DNA of 15,164 bases from Deltaproteobacteria bacterium (GCA_009993495.1 JAACTI010000026.1:1-15164), one strand, 5' to 3'; counted from the stretch's first letter, positions 1-7,423 are shown. The notes: generated by a model not told the origin, from the sequence alone. Numbers and translations are program-made.

Positions 1-92
1 TCCGAACCAACCCCGCACACGGGGCAAACTTCGGGCGGAGTGTCGCCCGTATGCAGATAACCACAAACTGAACAACGCCAACGTTTCAGCAT
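1..92 (-). CDS. Rubredoxin-like protein, N-terminal fragment
   Basis: Only the first 30 codons lie in the window; the gene runs off the left edge. Reading the minus strand from ATG at 92-90 gives MLKRWRCSVCGYLHTGDTPP followed by EVCPVCGVGS. Two CxxC knuckles are visible (C7/C10 and C23/C26) separated by 12 residues, with the aromatic and glycine pattern WxCxxCGY of rubredoxin and rubrerythrin-type iron sites. The short spacing between knuckles resembles the rubredoxin-like domains of rubrerythrins and small redox proteins rather than classical rubredoxin. Four cysteines would bind one iron for cytoplasmic electron transfer. A good ribosome binding site (GGGAGG on the minus strand, about 98-103) supports the start. 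Whether it is a stand-alone small protein or the N-terminal domain of a larger oxidoreductase cannot be told from this fragment. Confidence 0.8.
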   Translation of the reverse strand, partial: MLKRWRCSVCGYLHTGDTPPEVCPVCGVGS

Positions 93-114
93 AAAACCTC
101 CCGTCAGGTAGAAT

Positions 115-142
115 TTGACTCCCCTGGGGGAATCCCTATAAT
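115..142 (+). promoter_or_regulatory. Sigma-70 promoter of the quinone oxidoreductase gene
   Basis: TTGACT (115-120) and a perfect TATAAT (137-142) are separated by 16 bp and lie 80 bp upstream of the ATG at 222. A short GC palindrome, CCCCTGGGGG (121-130), fills part of the spacer and could be an operator, though this is speculative. The hexamers are close to consensus, so a housekeeping promoter is likely. Confidence 0.7.
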
Positions 143-165
143 CGTAAAATAAATTTTTACGTCAA
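138..165 (-). promoter_or_regulatory. Candidate sigma-70 promoter for the rubredoxin-like gene
   Basis: On the minus strand, TTGACG (165-160) is followed after 16 bp by GATTAT (143-138), 5/6 and 4/6 matches to -35 and -10. Its -10 occupies the same bases as the -10 of the divergent quinone oxidoreductase promoter, so the two would compete. This is a motif call only. Confidence 0.35.
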
Positions 166-221
166 ACAGCTGGCGAGCAGTTTGCCAGTTTCTTCCCTAT
201 CCTGCAAGGAGAGAGCTTATC

Positions 222-1208
222 ATGAGAGCTGTTTTAATCGATGCATTTGGTGGTGTTGATGTTTTGAAACTGGGCGAAACTGAGTGTCCTGCGCCTAAAA
301 ATGACGAGGTGCTGATTAAGGTCGTTGCCACCAGTATCAACCGTCCCGACTTGGTGCAGCGCGAGGGCAAATATCCGCCGCCCCCCGGCGATTCCGAGAT
401 CCTCGGTCTGGAGGTTGCGGGCACCATTGCCGAACTTGGCAGTGAGGTCACGGGCTGGAAAGTTGGCGACCGGGTGATGGCCCTGGTTGGCGGTGGCGGG
501 TATGCCGAATATGCGGTGGCCTACGCTTGCCACCTGATGCCCATTCCCGAAAGCATGAGCTACGAAGAAGCCGCCTGCGTCAACGAAAGTTACATCACCG
601 CCTTCCTCAACGTCTTCATGCTCGGCGGGCTGCAAGATGGTCAGACCGCCATCCTCCACGGCGGTGGCGGCGGGGTCAACACCGCGGCCATTCAGCTGGC
701 CAAGGCTCTGACCCCAAAGGCCAAGCTGATTGTCACCGCCCACCCGTCAAAGATGGCACGGGTTAAGGATCTGGGCGTCGATCTGGTCATCGATTTCACC
801 ACCACCCCCGACTTCAGCCCGGAAGTCAAGGAATTCACCAACAAGAAGGGGGTCAACCTTATTCTCGACCATGTTGGTGCGAAATATCTCAAACCCAACA
901 TGGACAGCCTCGGCTATACTGGCAAGCTGGTGGTGATCGGCATTATCAGCGGCATCAAGGCCGAACTGAATCTGGCGCTGATGATGGTGAAACGCCAACA
1001 GATCATCGGCAGTGTCCTGCGCAGCCGCCCGGTGGCGGAAAAGGGTGACATCATCGCCGAATTCACCAGACGCGCCCTGCCGAAATTCGCCGATCGCAGC
1101 ATTGTGCCGATGATTGAAAAGGTTTTCCCTTTCGAGCAGATACAGGACGCGCATCGCATGATGGAAGAAGACACGCACTTCGGCAAAATTGTCCTCAAAA
1201 TCAGCTAA
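222..1208 (+). CDS. NAD(P)H:quinone oxidoreductase, zinc-free MDR family (PIG3-like)
   Basis: This is a 328-residue cytoplasmic oxidoreductase of the medium-chain dehydrogenase/reductase superfamily, predicted to reduce quinones or enones with NAD(P)H. The N-terminal GroES-like catalytic domain (about 1-125) carries the family signatures SINRPDLVQREGKYPPPPG (38-56) and LGLEVAGTIAELG (61-73). The Cys/His zinc ligands of alcohol dehydrogenases are absent. The Rossmann domain follows, with its nucleotide loop at about 147-162 (HGGGGGVNTAAIQLAK begins at H146). The usual family sequence there is close to GGxxGVGTxAIQLAK; here Asn153 stands where the second Gly is expected. Length fits the family (about 325). 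AAGGAG at 206-211 lies about 10 bp before the ATG and supports the start. It has its own promoter and no clear terminator before the next gene, so some read-through into the toxin-antitoxin pair is possible. The substrate is unknown. Confidence 0.88.
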   Translation: MRAVLIDAFGGVDVLKLGETECPAPKNDEVLIKVVATSINRPDLVQREGKYPPPPGDSEILGLEVAGTIAELGSEVTGWKVGDRVMALVGGGGYAEYAVAYACHLMPIPESMSYEEAACVNESYITAFLNVFMLGGLQDGQTAILHGGGGGVNTAAIQLAKALTPKAKLIVTAHPSKMARVKDLGVDLVIDFTTTPDFSPEVKEFTNKKGVNLILDHVGAKYLKPNMDSLGYTGKLVVIGIISGIKAELNLALMMVKRQQIIGSVLRSRPVAEKGDIIAEFTRRALPKFADRSIVPMIEKVFPFEQIQDAHRMMEEDTHFGKIVLKIS

Positions 1209-1290
1209 GGGGCAAGGATAAGGCCGGAGCAACCGCTTTGCGAACATCTGAGATTTATTTTCCAAGGCTGGACGCTGGAGGACGTTTGAT

Positions 1291-1674
1291 ATGTCATTGG
1301 AACTCCCCTTAAGTGAGTTTTTTGCTACACAACCGCATCTTGAGTTTGTCGTTTGGATCGGAAGTCGAGCTCTCGGCAGCCCTCAGGTCGACAGCGATTG
1401 GGATTTTGCTCTCCAGTGGAATTTCGCCCTGGGTTTTATGGAAAAAATGAGCGCCGGTGAAGAGCTGCGTAATCAGTTGGCAGCCAAGCTCGAGGTGTCC
1501 GTGGACAAAATTGATCTTATCGATCTTGTCTCGGCAGGTTTGACTATGCGTGCAGTTGTTGCGGAAGAAGGCGTCATACTCAAGGGTGAAAAATCCATTG
1601 CCTGGCAGCATTTTTTACAACGAACCTGGCGTGAACTTGAAGAGCATTATTGGGAGAAAATTTATGCGATTTGA
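1291..1674 (+). CDS. mntA: MntA-type antitoxin, minimal nucleotidyltransferase
   Basis: A 127-residue nucleotidyltransferase of the minimal (MNT) family. The diagnostic GSX10DXD motif is intact: G24-S25, ten residues, then D36-W-D38, within WIGSRALGSPQVDSDWDFAL. In characterised type VII toxin-antitoxin systems such a protein transfers AMP to a tyrosine of the partner HEPN toxin and so inactivates it; the two aspartates bind the catalytic metal. GGAGGA at 1277-1282, 8 bp before the ATG, supports the start. The last codons overlap the next gene (ATG at 1664 inside this frame), as expected for an antitoxin translated first and coupled to its toxin. No separate promoter was recognised in the 82 bp upstream. 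The family call is firm from motif and partner; antitoxin activity is inferred. Confidence 0.87.
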   Translation: MSLELPLSEFFATQPHLEFVVWIGSRALGSPQVDSDWDFALQWNFALGFMEKMSAGEELRNQLAAKLEVSVDKIDLIDLVSAGLTMRAVVAEEGVILKGEKSIAWQHFLQRTWRELEEHYWEKIYAI

Positions 1675-2083
1675 TCTCTATCAGGCAGAAAGCTCCCTGA
1701 TTGCACAGACCCAGTCGTCAATATTGGATGAAGTTCGCGATTCTCTGCTTGCAGGTAAAAACCTGTCGCGACTGGAGCAGAACGGGGTGCTGCATGCTTT
1801 TCAGGTTCTGATTGAAAACGCCATAGGTAAAGCCAAGCAGATTCTCAAGGCTGCGGGCAAGCAGGTTCCGCTGTCGGCTTACGACAGTTTTTTACAGATC
1901 ACTGAACTCGGGGTTATCGGGCCAGATGATCTTTCCAATTGGAATGCGGTCATTGGTTTGCGCAATCGGATCGTTCATGACTATATGAACATCAATATGC
2001 CCCAAGTTTTGGAACTGGTGAAAGATGAACGCTACGCCTTCGTCAGGGATTTCCTTATGGCACCCATTGCCGACGAAGGCTGA
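1664..2083 (+). CDS. hepT: HepT-type HEPN toxin (putative RNase)
   Basis: A 139-residue, mostly helical HEPN protein. The catalytic motif is R100-NRIV-H105-D-Y107, matching RX4HXY of HepT toxins: Arg and His form the RNase site, and the Tyr is the residue AMPylated by MntA-type antitoxins. I place the start at ATG 1664 rather than at an upstream in-frame codon (1550). The upstream extension overlaps most of the antitoxin C-terminal half, and 1664 gives a normal family length. The 11-bp overlap with the antitoxin gene indicates translational coupling. A strong terminator follows about 80 bp downstream. The target RNA is unknown; known HepT relatives cleave mRNA or tRNA. Toxin function is inferred from family and gene pairing. 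Confidence 0.87.
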   Translation: MRFDLYQAESSLIAQTQSSILDEVRDSLLAGKNLSRLEQNGVLHAFQVLIENAIGKAKQILKAAGKQVPLSAYDSFLQITELGVIGPDDLSNWNAVIGLRNRIVHDYMNINMPQVLELVKDERYAFVRDFLMAPIADEG

Positions 2084-2162
2084 GATTGGATGATGTCGTG
2101 AAATTTTTTTAAACCTTCGGGATTTCCGCCTGCGCGGTAAAGACCGTCTACTCTCCACCTTC

Positions 2163-2199
2163 AGCCCTGCGCCTTATGTCTCTGCGCAGGGCTGTTTTT
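2163..2199 (+). terminator. Rho-independent terminator after hepT
   Basis: A perfect 10-bp GC-rich stem, AGCCCTGCGC (2163-2172) with GCGCAGGGCT (2184-2193), and an 11-nt loop are followed by GTTTTT (2194-2199). It points along the plus strand and ends the quinone reductase/mntA/hepT transcription. The right arm and loop lie inside the last codons and stop of the convergent histidine kinase gene (stop at 2174-2176). On the minus strand the hairpin has no following T-run, so it is not a good terminator for the kinase operon. Confidence 0.85.
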
Positions 2200-4570
2200 G
2201 AGGGGAATCTGACTTTGCCAGTGAAATGGGCAAGGATACCCGGAACAGGCTGCCTTTGCCGGGCTGGCTTTCGACTTCGATCAGGCCTTCGTGGGCCTGG
2301 ACAATACCGTAGGACACCGGTAATCCCAGACCGGTACCCGTCTTTTTGGTGGTGAAAAAGGGGTGAAAAATCTGACTGCGCACCTCTTCGCTCATGCCCA
2401 TGCCCTCATCCTGAATATCGATCTGGACATAATGATTGTGCCGGCAGCTTGCGACTCGCAGCCGACCGCCGGCAGGCATGGCCTGTAAGGCGTTAACCAG
2501 CAAGTTGGTAAAGACCTGGCGCAAACGGTCGGCGTCACCAAAGCAGGCGGGCAGCTCAGCCTGGGGTTCGAAACAAATATTGACCGCGGGGGCGGGAACT
2601 TGGTGCCGGAGCTGCGCCAGGGTTTCTTTGAGCATCTGGTTGAGGTTGAAGTGGCCTTTGCGTAAATCCTGCTTACGGGCAAAATCAAGCAGATTACTGG
2701 TAATCAGGGAAATGCGTTCAATTTGATCAAGAATTTCAGCGGTTTCGTCACGACCCTCAACCTGATCAGCCATCAATCCCTGTAAAATTTCCGCGTTGCC
2801 GCGAATTATCGCCGCTGGATTGTTTATTTCGTGAGCGACTCCCGCCGCCAAAGATCCAATCGCCGCCAGCTTTTCAGCGTGGGCCAGTTCAGCTTCCGTG
2901 CGCACCAGTTGTTGATTTTTTTCTTCGAGCAGGCGGGTGCGCTCTACGACTTTCTGTTCAAGATCGCGGTTCAGTTCCGCCAGGGCCTTGTCCTGCTCGG
3001 CAAGACGATCATAATAGCGGCGCAAGGTTTTTTCAGCGGCCTTGCGTGCCGTGATATCCGTAAAAGTCAGCACCGCGCCTTCGACCTGCTGTTGATGGTC
3101 GTGCATCGGGGTCACCACACAGGAAACCGGCATCCGGCTGTTATCGGCGCGCCACAGGAATTCTTCGTCACTGCGATAGCTGGTGCCGCAGGCAAGGGTT
3201 TCGGCAATAAAATCATGGGCACGTCTTTCGGTAGAATTTTTCAGCAGAATTGCGTAGTCTACACCCTTGCATTCGTCGGCCTTTCGGCCCAGGAGTTCCG
3301 CCGCCGCCGGGTTGATAAATGTCATCTGTTTCTGTTGATTAACACCGATGACTCCTTCACCCGCTGATGCCAGAATCTGTTCATTCTGACGACGCAGCTG
3401 CGCCATTGTCCGCAGTTGCTCGCCCGTCATTTTCGTGATCAGCCCCCCCAGACTGAGAAACCCGGCGAAGGTCAGCAGGCTGAGAAGAAACAGGTCGAGA
3501 GCTCCCTGACTAAGGCTGACCTCGGCACTTTGGGCCAGCTCGCGATTGCGTTCTTCGGTCAGCCCGGCGAGCACCGGGTACAAAGCCTCAAGCCGGGTCA
3601 GTTCGCGCAGAACTTCGCCCTGCATGCCCGCGCGCTGCCGCATCAGAGTCAAACGGTCTTCGGCCAGGCGATAAAGCCCACCGCGGCCGGGGTGAATGGT
3701 TTGATATTCTTCGTAAACGCTGTAACCCACACCGAATAAGCCCTCTTTAAAGGCGTTCAGGGTCGGCGCCGACATTTCCTGCGGTTCCAGGTTGCCGGCA
3801 CCACGCAGTCGCTGCAGTTCCTGTTCAAGACGTTCGAGGCTGGGCTTGATCTGGTTGTCGCGCAGATCGGCGAGCTGATCAAGGCGTTCTTCTGCAGCCA
3901 AAATTTCCACCAGACGCGACAGATCGGCGAGCTCGGAATTGACCGCATTGAGGCTGCGGCGCCACAGCTGCTGCCGTGAACTGAGAAGGTTGTTGGCTAA
4001 AGAGGTTTTTTGGGTGCTTGTTGCCTCTCGCCAGCGCCGCAGGCTCAAGGCTTCGTCCAGACGCTGGCGACCTTCAAAAATTTCGATTTCGGCACGCAAC
4101 TGCTGCAAATCCTGCCGCACCCGTAACAGGCTCTGCTGTCCCTGATCGTCGTACAGCACCGGTCGATAGTTGTCACGCCAGCGCTGGGCACGCCGCCAGA
4201 TCTGCTGCAGGTTACTGATACTGACGTTCAGATCTTTTTCAAACCCGGCAAGTTCCTCGGCCCAAAAACTATTTTGCAATTCGTCGTGCAACTGGTTTAA
4301 TTCCGCCAGGGGAAAATCTTCGCCCGCCTCAAAAACTTCCAATTGCAGCAGGCCACTGAACGCCTGCTGCGTTCTACGGCTGAGCTGACGCAATTGCGCC
4401 GCCCCCCGATTAAGCTGGGCTTCCTCTTCGGCAAGTTGGCGGCGTTGCTGATTTAATTCATACAGAGTCCAGCCGGTCAGCCCGTTGGTGACCACGCCGG
4501 CGAGTAAGCCCACCAGCACCAGACCCCACACCAGCGCGATAATCCGCCGTCCGGGTTGCAGTCCGATCAT
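2174..4570 (-). CDS. Membrane sensor histidine kinase with large periplasmic helical domain and PAS
   Basis: A 798-residue sensor kinase. A transmembrane helix at about 10-32 is followed by a long periplasmic region (about 33-355) rich in Gln, Leu, Arg and Glu heptads, probably helical bundle or coiled coil. A second membrane helix (about 357-379) precedes a cytoplasmic PAS domain (about 392-508), a coiled-coil linker, HisKA with H580 in GVAHEINNPAA, and HATPase_c with N-box N693, G1 box DEGMGM (721-726) and G2 box GTGLGL (745-750). All catalytic boxes are intact. Its start overlaps the stop of the binding-protein gene (ATGA at 4570-4567), so it is the third gene of the operon. It presumably reads the binding protein through its periplasmic domain and phosphorylates the sigma-54 regulator encoded by the first gene. 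The ligand is not known. Confidence 0.93.
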   Translation of the reverse strand: MIGLQPGRRIIALVWGLVLVGLLAGVVTNGLTGWTLYELNQQRRQLAEEEAQLNRGAAQLRQLSRRTQQAFSGLLQLEVFEAGEDFPLAELNQLHDELQNSFWAEELAGFEKDLNVSISNLQQIWRRAQRWRDNYRPVLYDDQGQQSLLRVRQDLQQLRAEIEIFEGRQRLDEALSLRRWREATSTQKTSLANNLLSSRQQLWRRSLNAVNSELADLSRLVEILAAEERLDQLADLRDNQIKPSLERLEQELQRLRGAGNLEPQEMSAPTLNAFKEGLFGVGYSVYEEYQTIHPGRGGLYRLAEDRLTLMRQRAGMQGEVLRELTRLEALYPVLAGLTEERNRELAQSAEVSLSQGALDLFLLSLLTFAGFLSLGGLITKMTGEQLRTMAQLRRQNEQILASAGEGVIGVNQQKQMTFINPAAAELLGRKADECKGVDYAILLKNSTERRAHDFIAETLACGTSYRSDEEFLWRADNSRMPVSCVVTPMHDHQQQVEGAVLTFTDITARKAAEKTLRRYYDRLAEQDKALAELNRDLEQKVVERTRLLEEKNQQLVRTEAELAHAEKLAAIGSLAAGVAHEINNPAAIIRGNAEILQGLMADQVEGRDETAEILDQIERISLITSNLLDFARKQDLRKGHFNLNQMLKETLAQLRHQVPAPAVNICFEPQAELPACFGDADRLRQVFTNLLVNALQAMPAGGRLRVASCRHNHYVQIDIQDEGMGMSEEVRSQIFHPFFTTKKTGTGLGLPVSYGIVQAHEGLIEVESQPGKGSLFRVSLPISLAKSDSPQKQPCAET

Positions 4571-5787
4571 GGTTCGTCAACTTTCCGCCACTGGCGAAGG
4601 GCGTGCTCCCAGGTGGTGCTGACCACCTGACCCTGTTGCAGCATCGTCGGCCAGACGCGGTGGCTGGCCTGATGATCTTCGGGATCGAAATGCAGGGGCA
4701 GATTCAACCCGAGGTCGAAGGTTTGCAGCTGTTCCAGACCATCAATCAAACGTTCGCGGGTCAACTCACCCTTCACCCTGGACAAACCCAGCAGCAGAAT
4801 GCGGGCCGCCAGATAGCCTTCAAGGCTGACAAATCCCGGCGGCGACGGATCAATCTTTGCCAGATCACGGCGATAGTCCTGCACCAGGGGTAGCTGACTG
4901 TCTTTGGGGTGCGGCACCACCTGGGTGATAATGACGCCTTCACCGGCGGATCCCAGTTCCCGTGCCAGAGCATCGCTGCCGACAAAGGAAACGTTAAGCA
5001 ACAGGGCATCAAGGCCAGATTTTTTCGCCAGGCGAATAAATTTGGCGCAGGGGGCATAGGCCCCGACCATAATGACCGCGCGTGGTGGATGTTCGGCCAT
5101 TAACAGATCGGCGAGGGCATTTTCCACCGCCAGGGTGTTGCGCCGATAACGCACATGCAGCACCTGCTGTTCATCCCTCAGGCCATGCTGTTTAAGGGCT
5201 GCGAAGCCGCCGACGTAGCCCGCATCTCCGTAACCGTCGCGCTGGGTAAAAAAGGCGATGTCGCGTGGTTGCAGCCCGCCTTTTTCGATCAGAGCGTCGA
5301 CCATGGTGGAGATCTCTTCGGCGTAGCTGGCGCGGATATTCATCACATAGCGTTCTGGGGGGCTGCGGCGCAAGCCACCGGCGCCCGAAAAGGGCGCAAA
5401 AAACAGGGTGCGGTAGCGGCGAATCAGGGGCAAAGAGGCGATGGCTGTCGGGGTGCCAACATTGCCGATGACCGCCAGTAGGTCGTCGTGATCGAGCAAT
5501 TGCTGCATATTGGGCGCAGTGCGCGAGGGTTCATAACCATCGTCGAGGCTGATGAGCCGTAAACGGCGCCCGCCCAGCCCACCACCACGGTTGGCAGCTT
5601 CGAACCCGGCCAGCACTCCCCGGCGCATTTCCTGCCCCAGTTCGGCCGCCGGGCCGCTAAGAGCAGTGGACATACCAAAGAGCAGGTCGCCCTCCCCCGC
5701 TGTCGCCATCGCCGGCGGGGGGAGGGCCCAGACCGCTAAACTTTGACACAGCAACAACCAGAAGAAGACAAAAGCATAGGGGTTCAT
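4567..5787 (-). CDS. Periplasmic ligand-binding protein, Leu/Ile/Val-type (sensor component)
   Basis: A 406-residue secreted binding protein of the type I periplasmic-binding fold (Peripla_BP_6, as in LivJ). It has an N-terminal hydrophobic signal (about 4-21, ending near AVWALPPPAMA). The mature protein begins LLFGMSTALSGPAAELG and contains GVLAGFEAANRGGGLGGRRL, the usual pattern of this family, then VIGNVGTPTAIASLPLI in the first lobe. No ABC permease or ATPase gene is nearby; instead it lies between a response regulator and a histidine kinase and overlaps both by ATGA (5787-5784 and 4570-4567). That context points to a sensory role: ligand binding reported to the kinase, not transport. Family members bind amino acids, amides, short-chain acids or aromatic acids; nothing here decides which. 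Confidence 0.87.
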   Translation of the reverse strand: MNPYAFVFFWLLLCQSLAVWALPPPAMATAGEGDLLFGMSTALSGPAAELGQEMRRGVLAGFEAANRGGGLGGRRLRLISLDDGYEPSRTAPNMQQLLDHDDLLAVIGNVGTPTAIASLPLIRRYRTLFFAPFSGAGGLRRSPPERYVMNIRASYAEEISTMVDALIEKGGLQPRDIAFFTQRDGYGDAGYVGGFAALKQHGLRDEQQVLHVRYRRNTLAVENALADLLMAEHPPRAVIMVGAYAPCAKFIRLAKKSGLDALLLNVSFVGSDALARELGSAGEGVIITQVVPHPKDSQLPLVQDYRRDLAKIDPSPPGFVSLEGYLAARILLLGLSRVKGELTRERLIDGLEQLQTFDLGLNLPLHFDPEDHQASHRVWPTMLQQGQVVSTTWEHALRQWRKVDEP

Positions 5788-7157
5788 TCTCCGTCGCCCT
5801 TTGGAATCAGTTGATAATCGCGGATCTTTTTATCCAGGGTCTTACGGGTCACCCCCAGCAGTTGCGCTGCCTGGCTCTTCTTCCAGCCGGTTTCTTCGAG
5901 GGCCCGGCTCACTTGCAAGCGTTCAGCATCCCGCAGGCTGAAGGAATTCCTTGCGGGCTGAGTCTCAGCCATTGCGGGTAGAGTCACGTTCAATTTGGCG
6001 GGCAGGGAATCGAGGGTCAGTAAATTGCCCGGGGTCAGCACCACCGAACGTTCAATGAGATTTTCGAGCTCGCGCACATTGCCCGGCCAGTGGTAGTCTT
6101 GAAGGCGGCGCATAAATTTTTCATCCAGCTGTTTCGGTTGCTGGCGAAGCTTGCGCGCAACCTTGAGCAAAAAGTGTTCGACCAGGGGAGCAATATCTTC
6201 GCGGCGCTCACGCAAGGGTGGCAATTCCAGGGCGATAACATTGAGACGATAATAAAGATCTTCGCGAAACAAGCCCGCTTGAACCTGAGATTCCAGATCT
6301 TTGTTGGTCGCGGCAATGAAGCGCACATTGGCGGTTTTGGTTTGGGTGCTGCCAACCTGCATATATTCGCCCTGTTGCAGCACCCGCAGCAATTTCGCCT
6401 GCAAGGCCGGGCTGAGTTCGGCAATTTCATCCAAAAACAGGCTGCCGCCTTCGGCCGCGGCCAGCAAGCCCTGCTGATGGCTGTGCGCACCGGTAAACGC
6501 ACCCCGGATATGCCCGAAAAGCTGGCTTTCAAGCAAGGGTTCCGTCAGGGCGGCACAGTTGATTGCCAGAAAAGGCGCCTGGCTGCGCGGGCTGTGGCGA
6601 TGGACGGCGCGGGCGATCATCTCTTTGCCGGTGCCGCTTTCACCCAGAATCAGCAGGGGGGAATCAACGCCGGTCACGCGCATGGCCAGATCGTAAACCG
6701 CCTGAAACGCGGGGCTGGCAAACACCACCTCTTCGCTGTCGCTCTGGTGCAGCTGTTGTTTCAAACTGCGATTTTCGGCGAGCAGTTTATGGCGCAACAG
6801 GGCTTGTTCGACCACGGCACGCAGCTGTTCTTTGGGGAAGGGCTTGGTGAGATAATTCTGCGCCCCCAGGCGCATGGCTTCGACCGCCGTTTCAATACTC
6901 CCCTGGCCGGTCATCATCACCACCGCCAGTTCCGGGCGCAAACTACGTACCCGCCGCAAGGCTTCCAGTCCATCAAACGCCGCCATTTTAATATCGAGGA
7001 GGAGGAGATCAGGAGCGGGGCTCGCGGCCTTAAGAGCCGCCAGCAGCTCAACGGGGCCTTCAAAGGTTTGGGTGACGCACCCCCAGCCTTGCAGCATCTT
7101 TTTCAAATATCGCAGCATGCCGGGTTCGTCATCGCACAAATAAATGAAACCGTCCAT
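5784..7157 (-). CDS. NtrC-family sigma-54-dependent response regulator
   Basis: A 457-residue transcription activator. The receiver domain (about 3-118) has the acidic pair D9-D10, phospho-acceptor D55 in LLLLDIKM, T83 and K105. The sigma-54 AAA+ domain (about 142-375) has Walker A GESGTGKE (172-179), the sigma-54 contact loop GAFTGA (219-224) and Walker B SLFLDE (239-244), all intact. A Fis-type helix-turn-helix closes the protein (about 415-452, GWKKSQAAQLLGVTRKTLDK). I choose ATG 7157 because AGGAG lies 6 bp upstream of it and the receiver fold starts at once; an in-frame ATG at 7250 would add 31 residues with no domain character. It is the first gene of the three-component operon and is divergent from the formate dehydrogenase operon, which has a sigma-54 promoter and is its likely target. 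Confidence 0.93.
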   Translation of the reverse strand: MDGFIYLCDDEPGMLRYLKKMLQGWGCVTQTFEGPVELLAALKAASPAPDLLLLDIKMAAFDGLEALRRVRSLRPELAVVMMTGQGSIETAVEAMRLGAQNYLTKPFPKEQLRAVVEQALLRHKLLAENRSLKQQLHQSDSEEVVFASPAFQAVYDLAMRVTGVDSPLLILGESGTGKEMIARAVHRHSPRSQAPFLAINCAALTEPLLESQLFGHIRGAFTGAHSHQQGLLAAAEGGSLFLDEIAELSPALQAKLLRVLQQGEYMQVGSTQTKTANVRFIAATNKDLESQVQAGLFREDLYYRLNVIALELPPLRERREDIAPLVEHFLLKVARKLRQQPKQLDEKFMRRLQDYHWPGNVRELENLIERSVVLTPGNLLTLDSLPAKLNVTLPAMAETQPARNSFSLRDAERLQVSRALEETGWKKSQAAQLLGVTRKTLDKKIRDYQLIPKGDGE

Positions 7158-7288
7158 GAGACTCCTGTAAAATTCGGGAAAACAAAATATCATCGGCTTA
7201 AAAAATACCCGGTAACTCTCCAGCTCCGGAGCGACAGAGACCCGATCCACGGCGACATCGGACTGCAGGTGGAAGGATGAGAATCACG

Positions 7289-7340
7289 GCTGTATACATA
7301 TAACCCAGAAAGCATAAAATAAGGGTAGAATCTATACAAC
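7289..7340. promoter_or_regulatory. Imperfect long dyad, candidate enhancer (UAS) for the NtrC-type regulator
   Basis: The arm GCTGTATACATATAACCC (7289-7306) matches the reverse complement of 7323-7340 (GTTGTATAGATTCTACCC) at 13 of 18 positions, with a 16-bp AT-rich spacer. Each arm carries TGTATA(C/G)A; the left copy, TGTATACA (7291-7298), is itself a perfect palindrome. The dyad centre lies about 110 bp upstream of the -24 element of the sigma-54 promoter, the usual position for an NtrC-family activator site. Assignment to the neighbouring regulator is inference. Confidence 0.45.
7311..7339 (-). promoter_or_regulatory. Candidate sigma-70 promoter of the regulator operon
   Basis: On the minus strand, TTGTAT (7339-7334) and TATGCT (7316-7311) are 17 bp apart, each 4/6 to consensus. 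Transcription would begin near 7304, leaving a leader of about 147 nt before the response-regulator ATG. The element sits inside the dyad described at 7289-7340, so binding there would affect both promoters. Motif evidence only. Confidence 0.35.
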
Positions 7341-7423
7341 AACTCTTTACGTTGCCGCGATAATTTTTTATGCTACGTCCTTAAGCACCTGTTTTATCGT
7401 CGCGTTTTTTAATTTCAGAACGC

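Noticed and set aside
1209..1290. Terminator or promoter between the quinone oxidoreductase and mntA
   Set aside because: Only a 4-bp GCAA/TTGC pairing without a T-run and no acceptable -35/-10 pair was seen.
1550..1663. N-terminal extension of the HEPN toxin to 1550
   Set aside because: It would overlap the antitoxin gene by 125 bp and add non-HEPN sequence; ATG 1664 gives the expected length and a normal overlap.
7158..7250. N-terminal extension of the response regulator to an ATG at 7250
   Set aside because: The 31 extra residues precede the receiver fold with no family match, while ATG 7157 has a good AGGAG upstream.
6090..7280. Long plus-strand open frame opposite the response regulator
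   Set aside because: It has low-complexity composition typical of antisense translation, and the regulator on the other strand has all family motifs.
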